Under the pieces are notes generated by a model. The model was not told where the DNA came from. It ran no database searches and saw only the letters and a program-made list of their open reading frames with translations. Position numbers and translations under genes: made by a program. DNA of 7,057 nucleotides, from positions 1-7,057 of the forward strand of contig JAQBPP010000023.1 of assembly GCA_028287455.1 (NCBI GenBank), read 5' to 3'. The DNA is from Bacilli bacterium (GTDB lineage Bacteria > Bacillota > Bacilli > Tumebacillales > JAQBPP01). Within the stretch, counting starts at the first letter, position 1; each line of letters starts with the position of its first letter. Positions 1 to 7,057 of this stretch are shown one piece after another.

Positions 1-2949
1 TATCTGGGCACAACTCATTACGATACAGATGACATGCTGACACTGGTGGCGGAGAAAATCGCGTATTCTCCTTATCTCGCGCAGGCAGAGATTTGGATTG
101 ATGGATTCAGCGGTTTTACGAAACAGGAGTACCATCTGATCACTCAGTTGATGAAGCAAGCGGTACGAGTATCGATCGCGCTTTGTCTGGATGAGCAGGA
201 GGCGGACGCCGCGATCGACGAGTTGTCCGTCTTTTATCCTACACAAATGACTTATAAGCGCTTGCAGGAGTGCGCCTATGATGCCGCAGTAGTGGTGGAG
301 CCGCTGTTAGTGCACACGCAAACGTGGCGCTTTGCTGCAAGTCCAATGCTTGCTCACCTGCAGCAGCATTATTTCAGGTGGGACAAGCAGATTGCTTATC
401 GGGATGAGCAGTCAGACGAACTGCAGCTGCTGTCTGCGTCCACGCGAAGGGATGAAGTCCACAGTGCAGCGCTGGAAATGCTGAAGCTGGCGAAGCAGCA
501 AGACTTTCGATTCAATGAAATGGCAGTCGTCGTTCGCGATCTCGGGACTTATGCGGATGAATTAGCCAGTGTGTTCAGCGAATATGGCATTCCTTATTTT
601 CTCGATCAAAAGCGGCCTGTGCTTCATCATCCGGTCATCGAACTGGTGCGGTCCGCTTTGGAAGCCTGCGTTACTAACTTCCGTTATGATAGTGTGTTTC
701 GCTGTTTGAAAACCGATTTAATTCGGCCGTTTGATCAAACGTTGACACAAACCCGTGCGGACATCGACCAGCTGGAGAATTATGTGCTGGCCTATGGAAT
801 CCAGGGTTGGATGTGGAAGCAGGCAAACGACTGGACCTTTCATGGGTCGTCTTCGCAGCACGAGGCGATCAACGCGATCAGGCGAAGGTATATTCAGCCG
901 CTGCAGGACTTCGCGCAGGCAGTGACCGACGCAGAACAGCAAAATGTACGCGCGATGTCCACTGCCGTGTACCAACTGCTGGAGAACCTCGAGGTGCCGG
1001 CGAAACTTGAGGATTGGGCTGCTCATTCGGATGCAGCAGGCGACCTGGAACAAGCGCGCGAACATGCCCAGGTCTGGAATGGATTGATCGAACTGCTGGA
1101 CCAGGTCGTGGAAGTGATGGGCGACGACCAGATGGACAGCGCTCATTACGCTCGTATTCTGGACAGCGGCCTGGAGAGCATGCGCCTAGGCCTCGTGCCG
1201 CCTGCGCTGGATCAAGTGGTGATCGGTTCGATGGAACGCTCCCGCCAGCCGAATGTCAAAGCGGTTTTTCTGCTCGGTGCAACGGATGGCGTGATACCGA
1301 TGAGGCCCCGAGAGGATAGTCTACTGGATGAAAGCGAACGTGAAAGCGTGGCCCAGGCAGGCGTTGAACTCGCCCCCAGCAGCAGACAACGGTTGATGGC
1401 TGAGCAATTTCTGCTGTATCAGGCTCTGACGCGTGCCTCGCAAAGGTTATGGATCAGTTTTCCGATCAGCGACCAGGAAGGAAAGTCCCTGCTGCCGTCG
1501 CCTCTGTTTGCGCGGCTGCGGGAGTTGATGCCGGGTGTACAGTTGAAGTTTTTCAATAACCAGCCTGTGGGAGCGGAGGCTTGTGATCTGTTCTTGCTGG
1601 GGACTCCTAAGCAGGCATTTCGTCACTTGCTGCTTCTGCTGCGCGGGCTGAAACAAGGAACGCCGCTCTCTTCTTTTTGGTGGTCGGTGTATCAGTGGTT
1701 TATCCAAAACACGGCTGATGTCCAGCGTGAACAATGGCTCTTGTCTGGACTTGCCTATGACAACTCGGTAAAGCAGCTGTCCTCTGCGATCAGTGAGCAG
1801 TTGTATGGCCACGATTTGCACATGAGTGTCTCGCGGCTCGAAAGCTTCCAAAAATGTCCGTTCGCTCATTTTTCAGCCTATGGACTAAAGCTGGCGGAAC
1901 GAGAGCGATACCAATTGGAACGGATTGATGTGGGGGAGCTGTTCCATGCCTCACTGAAACGGGCTGCCGATAAAATGCGGCAGCAGCAGCTGGATTGGGC
2001 GTCATTAACAGAAGAGGGCAGCATGCAATTGGCCGGTTTAGTAGTAAATGAACTGGTGCCAGTAACGCGCGCAAGCATTTTAACTCGTTCGGCCCGTTAT
2101 CGTTACTTAAGCGGAAAACTAATGCGCGCAGTAGGCCGTGCGATCTCTGTGTTTAGCGAGCATGCGCGTCGCAGCGGTTTTGCCCCAATTGGTTTGGAAG
2201 TGTCGTTTGGCGAAGGAGCCGATTTACCGGGACTTTCCCTGCAGCTGGCAACTGGCGGCAAACTGCAGCTAAGAGGTCGGATTGATCGGGTGGATTACAG
2301 CAGCGACAATGGTCGCGCCTTCTTGCGAGTGATTGATTATAAATCCAGTTCGAAGAAATTGGCACTGTCAGATGTGTGGCACGGGTTGAACCTGCAGCTG
2401 CTCGTTTATTTAGATGTGGTGATCACAGGGGCTGGAAACTTGATTGGAGAGCAGGCGGAAATTGGGGGCGTCTTTTACTATCAAATCGCCGATCCGTTCG
2501 TCTCCGCTGCACGGGCGCTGCCGCCTGACGAGGTGTACAAACAGCGCGCTGCTCGTTTGCGCATGAAAGGCTTGATGCTGGCCGACCGCGATGTTGCCCG
2601 GCTAATGGATAAACAGACTCCGGTGGGCACCTCCGATCTGCTGCCGTTTGGCATCAAAAAAGAGGGAGCGTTCACCGCGCGTTCCTCTGTTGCTTCTACA
2701 GATCAGTTTCGTCTGCTGCAGCAGTTTGTCCGCAGCAAAGTACAGGAAATGTCAGGACGCATGGTCGATGGGGATATCCGGATTTTGCCTTATGCGCAAG
2801 GTCCGCAGCTCGCCTGTCAAACGTGTGCGTATAAAGCGGTTTGCCGCTATGAGCCCGGCTTAAACGACAATGGACCGCGGCTGCTGCAGAAGTATGCGGA
2901 TGACCAGGTGTGGTCTTTGATGGAAAAAGGGGATGCCCATGTCGAGTGA
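1..2949 (+). CDS. addB: ATP-dependent helicase/deoxyribonuclease subunit B, AddB (5' end outside window)
   Basis: This is the AddB subunit of the AddAB helicase-nuclease, which resects double-strand DNA breaks in the cytoplasm to load RecA. The frame is open from base 1, so 982 residues are visible and the start lies upstream; the ATG at 34 is internal. Seen in order (visible-codon numbers): a helicase-like part with VFLLG..DGVIP (about 422-432) and ALTRA (475-479); then a RecB-type nuclease with His649, GRIDRVD (Asp762), IDYK (Asp779, Lys781) and QLLVY (799-803). Cysteines at 619, 939, 942 and 948 (one, then C-x2-C-x5-C) match the AddB iron-sulfur cluster. As I recall, the B. subtilis residues are C801, C1121, C1124, C1130 and nuclease D961; all differ from those here by exactly 182, so about 180 residues are missing. 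Those residues should include the Walker A-like motif and much of the Chi-scanning surface. The gene ends inside addA. No frameshift or lost key residue is seen. Confidence 0.97.
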   Translation, partial: YLGTTHYDTDDMLTLVAEKIAYSPYLAQAEIWIDGFSGFTKQEYHLITQLMKQAVRVSIALCLDEQEADAAIDELSVFYPTQMTYKRLQECAYDAAVVVEPLLVHTQTWRFAASPMLAHLQQHYFRWDKQIAYRDEQSDELQLLSASTRRDEVHSAALEMLKLAKQQDFRFNEMAVVVRDLGTYADELASVFSEYGIPYFLDQKRPVLHHPVIELVRSALEACVTNFRYDSVFRCLKTDLIRPFDQTLTQTRADIDQLENYVLAYGIQGWMWKQANDWTFHGSSSQHEAINAIRRRYIQPLQDFAQAVTDAEQQNVRAMSTAVYQLLENLEVPAKLEDWAAHSDAAGDLEQAREHAQVWNGLIELLDQVVEVMGDDQMDSAHYARILDSGLESMRLGLVPPALDQVVIGSMERSRQPNVKAVFLLGATDGVIPMRPREDSLLDESERESVAQAGVELAPSSRQRLMAEQFLLYQALTRASQRLWISFPISDQEGKSLLPSPLFARLRELMPGVQLKFFNNQPVGAEACDLFLLGTPKQAFRHLLLLLRGLKQGTPLSSFWWSVYQWFIQNTADVQREQWLLSGLAYDNSVKQLSSAISEQLYGHDLHMSVSRLESFQKCPFAHFSAYGLKLAERERYQLERIDVGELFHASLKRAADKMRQQQLDWASLTEEGSMQLAGLVVNELVPVTRASILTRSARYRYLSGKLMRAVGRAISVFSEHARRSGFAPIGLEVSFGEGADLPGLSLQLATGGKLQLRGRIDRVDYSSDNGRAFLRVIDYKSSSKKLALSDVWHGLNLQLLVYLDVVITGAGNLIGEQAEIGGVFYYQIADPFVSAARALPPDEVYKQRAARLRMKGLMLADRDVARLMDKQTPVGTSDLLPFGIKKEGAFTARSSVASTDQFRLLQQFVRSKVQEMSGRMVDGDIRILPYAQGPQLACQTCAYKAVCRYEPGLNDNGPRLLQKYADDQVWSLMEKGDAHVE
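2924..2932 (+). promoter_or_regulatory. Ribosome binding site of addA, inside the end of addB
   Basis: The purine run AAAAAGGGG lies within the last codons of addB. Its end is 6 bases from the ATG at 2939 but directly touches the ATG at 2933, which decides the start in favour of 2939. Ribosomes finishing addB at 2947-2949 pass over this site, so translation of the two subunits is probably coupled. The coupling is inferred from position only. Confidence 0.65.
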
Positions 2950-5900
2950 GATGTTGAAGCCTGATCATTGGACGAATGAGCAGTGGCAGGCAATTACGCA
3001 GCAGGGACAAAATTTATTGGTGGCCGCAGCCGCTGGCTCCGGGAAAACTTCTGTGCTGGTGGAACGAATTATTCGGTTAATCACCGATCGGGCAAAGCAG
3101 GTCCAGGTAGACCAGTTGTTGGTAGTGACCTTTACAAACGCTGCTGCCGCTGAAATGCGCCACCGGTTAGGCGAAGCGCTGCAGAAGGCATTGCAGGCAG
3201 ACCCTGGCTCCAGCCATTTGCGCAGGCAGCTGGCGCTTTTGCCTAGGGCGTCGATTACCACCTTGCACTCGTTTTGCCTGGGACTTTTGCGTCAGTACTA
3301 CTATCTGGTCGATTTGGATCCGAATTTTCGCATTGCAGATGCGCTCGAAGCCGAATTATTGCGGCAAGATGTGTTGGACGAGCTGTTGGAAGAGTGGTAT
3401 GAGCTGGATAACGAATTCAAAGCGCTGGCTGATTGTTTGGTGGAAGGACAGGATGATGAAGCGTTAAAAAACACATTGTTTCGCCTCTATAATTTCTCGC
3501 GCAGCCATCACGATCCAATCGGCTGGCTGCAGCAGTCGGCAAACAGCTTCCTGCTTGGCGAAGGCGCTCAGCTGCAGGATTTGCCATGGCTTAAGAGTGT
3601 GACCACTGCGATTCGCCTGGAACTCACAGGACTTGTCGATATGCTGACAGAGGCCATTCAACTAGCAGATACTGCCATTGGACCCGCCGCTTATTTGCCC
3701 TTGCTGCAGCAGGAACGAGAGACAATGTTGGCAGCCTCCAGGGCGGGACAAAGTTGGCAGCAGCTCGAAAGCGTGATGCAGGCGGATCCCTTTGGCAGAC
3801 TGCCGGCGGTCAAAGATGCGGATGCTGAACTAAAAGCTCAAGTACAAGCGCTGCGCAATCAAGTCAAAGAGCGGTTCAGGCGTTTGCAGGCGGATTACTT
3901 TTTCCAGAGTGAAGCTGCATATCTGGATGACTTGCGCTTGATCGCACCTCAAATGAAAACATTGGTGCGCGCAGTTGAGGAATTTGACCAGGCTTATCAA
4001 CAGGCCAAACAAAGCCGGCTGATTGTGGACTTTAACGATCTGGAGCATCTGGCGCTGCGCTTGCTGCGGGACGCCAGTTCGCCAGAGGCGATCATACCTT
4101 CGGAGATTGCTCGCCAGCTCGCTGGACAGTTTGCCCAGACCCTGGTCGATGAGTACCAGGACATCAATTTGGTGCAGGAGACGATTTTACAGTTAGTGTC
4201 ACGCGTTGCTGAATCAGATGTGCACGGCAATCGTTTTATGGTAGGCGACGTGAAGCAGAGCATCTATCGCTTCCGGCTGGCGGAACCGAATCTGTTCCTG
4301 GCCAAATATCAAGGCTACAGCCATACGGATGCCAAGACGGCAGCGACCCGCCCTGAGGATGATCCGATTGGCGCAGAATCAGGTTTGCGCATCGATCTGG
4401 CGGCCAATTTCCGCAGCCGTCAGGAAGTGGTGCATGCGGTTAACGATATATTCCGGCAGATTATGACAGAAGGCATTGGGGAAATTCCCTATGACGCATC
4501 TGCAGAGCTTGTGCCTCGTGCGAGCTATCCAGAAATCGACACTGAGATGTATCTGCCGGAAGTCTATTTGATTAACCGTTCCACACCAGATTTGGAAAGT
4601 GATGAAGTTGCAAGCGAAGCGGCCGATTTCGAATCCCCGCCTGAGGAGAATTTTGTATCGGAGCGGGACTTGCACGCTGAAAATCAGGAACACGGTGAAG
4701 CGGCACAAAGTCAGCCGGAAGCCAGTTCTCCGCAGCTCGAAGCGCGCCTGATCGCGGGACGCATACAGGGATGGATGCAGCCGGGTCAGGGCGTGCAGCT
4801 GCAGGTGTTTGACAAGCAGGTCAAACAAATGCGGCTGCTGGAGTACAGAGATATCGTCATTCTCTTGCGTGCAACCGCGGGTTGGGCACCGCTGATGATG
4901 GACGAATTTCAGGCCGCTGGCATTCCGGTTTATCTGGAACAGTCTGACGGATTTTTTCAGGCGACCGAAATTGGAGTGATGCTGTCGCTCTTGAGCGTGA
5001 TCGATAATCCGCTGCAGGATATTCCATTAGCTGCCGCATTGCGTTCACCTATCGTCGGCTTAAACGAAGAACAATTAGCAGCCATTCGAGTTCGGTTTCC
5101 GCGCGGCCCCTTTTTCCAAGCAGTCATTTCTTATGCGCGAGAAGCATTGGAAGAGAAGGAAAGCTGGCAAGCACAGCTTGGCCGCTTTGTCAGGCAGCTA
5201 GGCGACTGGCGAACACGAGCGCGACAGGGCTCGCTGGCAGAGCTGATCACACACATTTACAGACAGACTGGCTATATCGATTATGTCGCGGCGCTGGAAA
5301 ATGGATCCAAGCGGCAGGCCAATTTGTATGCGCTTTGTGAGCGGGCCAGGCAGTATGAAGCATCTGCCTATCGCGGTCTGTTCCGGTTTTTGCGGTTTGT
5401 GGAGCGTTTGCAGCAGCAAGGCCGGGATTTGGGCGAGGCCCGCACGATGGGCGAAACAGAAAACGTCGTGCGCATCATGACCATTCACAAGAGCAAAGGA
5501 CTCGAGTTTCCGGTCGTGTTTGTGGCGGGATTGGGCAAACAATTTAATACGCTCGACCTGACAAGAAATCTCTTGCTGCATAAAGAGTTGGGATTTGGTC
5601 CGCAGGTGATCGATCCCCTGCTTCGTTTGCGTTATCCGAGCATCGCCTATTTAGGGATCAAGCAGCAGCTAAAGCGGGAGATGCTTGCGGAAGAGATGCG
5701 CGTGTTGTATGTCGCGCTCACACGTGCCAGAGAGAAGCTCGTGCTCACCTGCACGCTGAAGGATCTGGACAAAAGCAGCTCCAATTGGATGAAACAGTCT
5801 GCAGCAGGCAGCAGTCGTACTGATCAGGAGCTGCTGCAGGCCAAAACGTTTATGGACTGGATCGGGCCTGCCTTATTCAACCGTTCAGAGGCGGATCCAT

Positions 5901-6805
5901 CGCCGTGGCGTATGCATACCTGGCAAGCCAAAGAGTTGTCCAGAGACCAAGCTGAGAAGTCGATGAATGACGCAATCTGGGAGCAGATCCTGCAGCGAAA
6001 GCAAGTTGAACATGAACCGGGCAACGCAGATTGGCTCAATTTGATCGATTACAACTTAACCTGGAAGTACCCGTTTATTGCACATACGCAGATTGCAGCA
6101 AAATGGAGCGTGAGTGATTTGAAGCGGCTAGGAGCGCTGGCCGACGCAGATGAAACGGATGCCTTGAGTGAAGTGCTGGAGGCACCCGGACAACCTGCTG
6201 CCCGGAGCAAGATCACTCGCAAACCTCGCTTTCTTGCAGAAGGAACTGGGGCAGGAAATGAGAATCGTAAACAGTTGACCGCAGCAGAAATTGGAACGAT
6301 TACGCATACAGTCATGCAGCAGCTGGACTTGGACGGCCTCATGGATGCAGCTGACATTCGCCGGCAAATCGAGGCAATGGTCATTGGCCAGTATCTCACC
6401 GCATCACAGGCGGAGCAGGTGAACGTGGAACAAGTGGCCGCTTTTTTCGCTTCTGCAGTGGGAAAACTTGTGAAACAAGCGGTCAAGGTACACCGGGAAC
6501 TTCCGTTTACTTGCGCTTTGCCCGCAAGAGAGATTTTACCCGCAGCAGCTCAGGAGGATCAACGGGTGATTGTCCAGGGTGTGATTGATCTGGTGGCAGA
6601 GTTACCGGATGGCCGTATAGTTTTAGTGGATTTTAAGACAGACGCGATTTACGGACAGGTTCAGTCAGAGACGCTGATTGAATTGACCGATCGTTATCGT
6701 TTGCAGCTTACTTTATACCGACAGGCAATCGAACAAATTTGGCACTGTAAGGTGCATGAAACTTATTTATATTACTTCTCCAAAGATTTAGCGATTTTGT
6801 TGTGA
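2939..6805 (+). CDS. addA: ATP-dependent helicase/nuclease subunit A, AddA
   Basis: AddA is the motor and one of the two nucleases of AddAB, unwinding DNA 3'-5' from broken ends and cutting one strand. From the chosen start it has 1288 residues, against about 1232 in B. subtilis. Superfamily 1 motifs are complete and in order: Q-motif WTNEQWQAI (11-19), Walker A AAGSGKT (Lys36), TFTNAAAAEM (64-73), TTLHSF (107-112), Walker B-type DEYQD (404-408), GDVKQSIYRFR (436-446), NFRSR (490-494), TIHKSKGLEF (848-857) and VALTRAREK (925-933). The C-terminal RecB-type nuclease has His1123, GVID (Asp1217), VDFK (Asp1231, Lys1233) and QLTLY (1256-1260). An acidic, low-complexity linker occupies about 547-600. 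The ATG at 2939 is preferred over 2933 because the purine-rich AAGGGG lies 6 bases before it but directly abuts 2933; it also puts Trp11 and Lys36 at the same numbers as in B. subtilis AddA as I recall it. It overlaps addB by 11 bp, suggesting one message and coupled translation. Confidence 0.98.
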   Translation: MSSEMLKPDHWTNEQWQAITQQGQNLLVAAAAGSGKTSVLVERIIRLITDRAKQVQVDQLLVVTFTNAAAAEMRHRLGEALQKALQADPGSSHLRRQLALLPRASITTLHSFCLGLLRQYYYLVDLDPNFRIADALEAELLRQDVLDELLEEWYELDNEFKALADCLVEGQDDEALKNTLFRLYNFSRSHHDPIGWLQQSANSFLLGEGAQLQDLPWLKSVTTAIRLELTGLVDMLTEAIQLADTAIGPAAYLPLLQQERETMLAASRAGQSWQQLESVMQADPFGRLPAVKDADAELKAQVQALRNQVKERFRRLQADYFFQSEAAYLDDLRLIAPQMKTLVRAVEEFDQAYQQAKQSRLIVDFNDLEHLALRLLRDASSPEAIIPSEIARQLAGQFAQTLVDEYQDINLVQETILQLVSRVAESDVHGNRFMVGDVKQSIYRFRLAEPNLFLAKYQGYSHTDAKTAATRPEDDPIGAESGLRIDLAANFRSRQEVVHAVNDIFRQIMTEGIGEIPYDASAELVPRASYPEIDTEMYLPEVYLINRSTPDLESDEVASEAADFESPPEENFVSERDLHAENQEHGEAAQSQPEASSPQLEARLIAGRIQGWMQPGQGVQLQVFDKQVKQMRLLEYRDIVILLRATAGWAPLMMDEFQAAGIPVYLEQSDGFFQATEIGVMLSLLSVIDNPLQDIPLAAALRSPIVGLNEEQLAAIRVRFPRGPFFQAVISYAREALEEKESWQAQLGRFVRQLGDWRTRARQGSLAELITHIYRQTGYIDYVAALENGSKRQANLYALCERARQYEASAYRGLFRFLRFVERLQQQGRDLGEARTMGETENVVRIMTIHKSKGLEFPVVFVAGLGKQFNTLDLTRNLLLHKELGFGPQVIDPLLRLRYPSIAYLGIKQQLKREMLAEEMRVLYVALTRAREKLVLTCTLKDLDKSSSNWMKQSAAGSSRTDQELLQAKTFMDWIGPALFNRSEADPSPWRMHTWQAKELSRDQAEKSMNDAIWEQILQRKQVEHEPGNADWLNLIDYNLTWKYPFIAHTQIAAKWSVSDLKRLGALADADETDALSEVLEAPGQPAARSKITRKPRFLAEGTGAGNENRKQLTAAEIGTITHTVMQQLDLDGLMDAADIRRQIEAMVIGQYLTASQAEQVNVEQVAAFFASAVGKLVKQAVKVHRELPFTCALPAREILPAAAQEDQRVIVQGVIDLVAELPDGRIVLVDFKTDAIYGQVQSETLIELTDRYRLQLTLYRQAIEQIWHCKVHETYLYYFSKDLAILL

Positions 6806-6900
6806 GTTAATGAGAATCTGTCCGCAGAAAGCACGAACGGAACAGGAATGCCCGCTTTCCGTTGGTTAAGATAGAAGGCATAGGAGGTGACAGGATTGGA
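6806..6900 (+). other. Intergenic region after addA with weak hairpin, no clear terminator
   Basis: These 95 bases separate the addA stop from the next ATG. An inverted repeat, AACGGAA (6836-6842) with TTCCGTT (6857-6863), can form a 7-bp stem with a 14-base loop. A competing 6-bp stem pairs GAAAGC (6827-6832) with GCTTTC (6854-6859). Neither is followed by a run of T, so neither looks like a normal intrinsic terminator, and transcription may continue into the next gene. A TAAGAT at 6867-6872 resembles a -10 box at four of six positions but has no -35 partner at the right distance, so I do not call a promoter. Confidence 0.5.
6882..6890 (+). promoter_or_regulatory. Strong Shine-Dalgarno ahead of the GyrI-like reading frame
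   Basis: AGGAGGTGA is fully complementary to the anti-Shine-Dalgarno end of Bacillus-type 16S rRNA. Its end is 10 bases before the ATG at 6901, and the GGAGG core ends 13 bases before it, which is rather long. A TTG at 6896 and an ATT at 6895 are nearer the usual distance. The TTG opens a different frame that stops after 44 codons; the ATT is in the same frame as the ATG. The site shows that something is translated here, but does not settle which codon is used. Confidence 0.75.
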
Positions 6901-7057
6901 ATGCGAAACGTGCCTGTTCGTCACCCTTTCATCTGCTTGGATTATGAGCATGACAAAGAGCAGTTTACTTATGCGGTTGTTGCAGAAGGAACTTTTGCAA
7001 CTGAGCAGAACGGCTTATCTGCTAGTGTAATTCCCGCTGCAACCTGGGCCGTATTTA
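6901..7057 (+). CDS. GyrI-like / AraC effector-binding-type domain fragment (3' end outside window)
   Basis: The frame from the ATG at 6901 is open to the window edge (52 residues visible). Two stretches recall GyrI-like small-molecule-binding domains, found alone or at the C-terminus of AraC/XylS regulators: ICLDYEHDKEQFTYAVVAEG, like the family pattern of a Gly/Cys-Tyr strand leading to a conserved F-x-Y, and IPAATWAVF, very like the family's IPA-(G/A/S)-T-(W/Y)-AVF strand. Such domains bind small hydrophobic ligands or toxins. In the family these segments fall in the second half of a domain of about 150 residues, so roughly the first half seems to be missing. Only 95 bases separate the ATG from addA, and that frame has a TGA at 6811, so the missing half cannot be encoded just upstream. 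This may be a degraded remnant, a shortened protein, or a real gene with a compact N-terminus. There is no helix-turn-helix part. The family call is from remembered patterns, not a search. Confidence 0.6.
   Translation, partial: MRNVPVRHPFICLDYEHDKEQFTYAVVAEGTFATEQNGLSASVIPAATWAVF

Noticed and set aside
34..36. ATG at 34 as the start of addB
   Set aside because: The frame is open and AddB-like back to base 1, and the constant offset of 182 against B. subtilis landmark residues shows that about 180 residues lie upstream of the window.
718..1146. 142-codon reading frame on the - strand within addB
   Set aside because: It is antisense to a continuous AddB coding region, with no supporting start signal or known motif.
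4379..4828. 149-codon reading frame on the - strand within addA
   Set aside because: It lies wholly inside the well-conserved addA frame, has no recognisable motifs or ribosome site that I could see, and has the composition expected of an antisense shadow.
6049..6486. 145-codon reading frame on the - strand within addA
   Set aside because: It is antisense to the AddA nuclease region. Its richness in Ser, Ala and Cys is what reversed AddA codons would give, and it shows no domain.
6836..6863. Intrinsic terminator after addA
   Set aside because: The stem is only 7 bp with a 14-base loop and is followed by GGTTAAGATAG rather than a run of T.
6896..7030. 44-codon peptide starting at TTG 6896, well spaced from the strong Shine-Dalgarno
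   Set aside because: The overlapping ATG frame carries clear GyrI-like family motifs, whereas this peptide resembles nothing known and looks like an out-of-frame product. It is kept only as an alternative in the start-codon finding.
1..7057. Possible enrichment of the B. subtilis-type Chi sequence AGCGG around the addAB genes
   Set aside because: A hand count gave 18 copies on the + strand and 16 on the - strand. That is more than the roughly 7 per strand expected from random sequence, but there is no strand bias, and the excess fits the codon use and composition. Whether this organism uses AGCGG as Chi is also unknown.
1..7057. Mobile elements, CRISPR arrays, tRNA or rRNA genes, or a new defence system
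   Set aside because: Almost the whole window is two long conserved coding frames. I saw no direct-repeat arrays, transposase motifs, attachment sites or structured RNA signatures, and the frequent CTGCAG-like runs are explained by Leu-Gln codons.

Overview
The window is a plain piece of bacterial chromosome carrying the addB-addA operon, with both genes on the + strand. AddA and AddB form the helicase-nuclease that processes double-strand DNA breaks in many Firmicutes, the counterpart of E. coli RecBCD. Having AddAB rather than RecBCD, a close sequence match to Bacillus-type AddA and AddB, purine-rich Shine-Dalgarno sites (one reads AGGAGGTGA) and a base composition near 50% GC all suggest a member of the Bacilli. 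I cannot name the genus. The moderate GC would suit a Brevibacillus-, Paenibacillus- or Alicyclobacillaceae-like organism better than Bacillus subtilis, but that is a guess.

Layout. Positions 1-2949 hold addB, cut off at its 5' end by the window edge. Its reading frame is open from base 1, so the first in-frame ATG (34) is internal. Positions 2939-6805 hold a complete addA that overlaps the end of addB by 11 bp. Positions 6806-6900 are a short intergenic stretch with a weak hairpin that lacks a T-tract, followed by a very strong Shine-Dalgarno. From 6901 to the window end runs a third + strand reading frame. Its product resembles the second half of a GyrI-like (AraC effector-binding type) ligand domain, and it is cut off at its 3' end by the window edge.

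How the genes work together. AddA supplies the single ATP-driven UvrD/Rep-type motor and a RecB-family nuclease. AddB supplies a second RecB-family nuclease closed by a four-cysteine iron-sulfur cluster. By family knowledge it also carries the Chi-scanning part, most of which should lie in the missing N-terminus. Every catalytic motif I could look for in the visible parts is intact, so both genes look functional. Overlapping genes on one message fit equal production of the two subunits.

I found no new system here. The points worth a second look are the GyrI-like frame that seems to lack its first half, the spacing between its Shine-Dalgarno and start codon, a long acidic insertion in AddA, and the absence of sbcD directly after addA.
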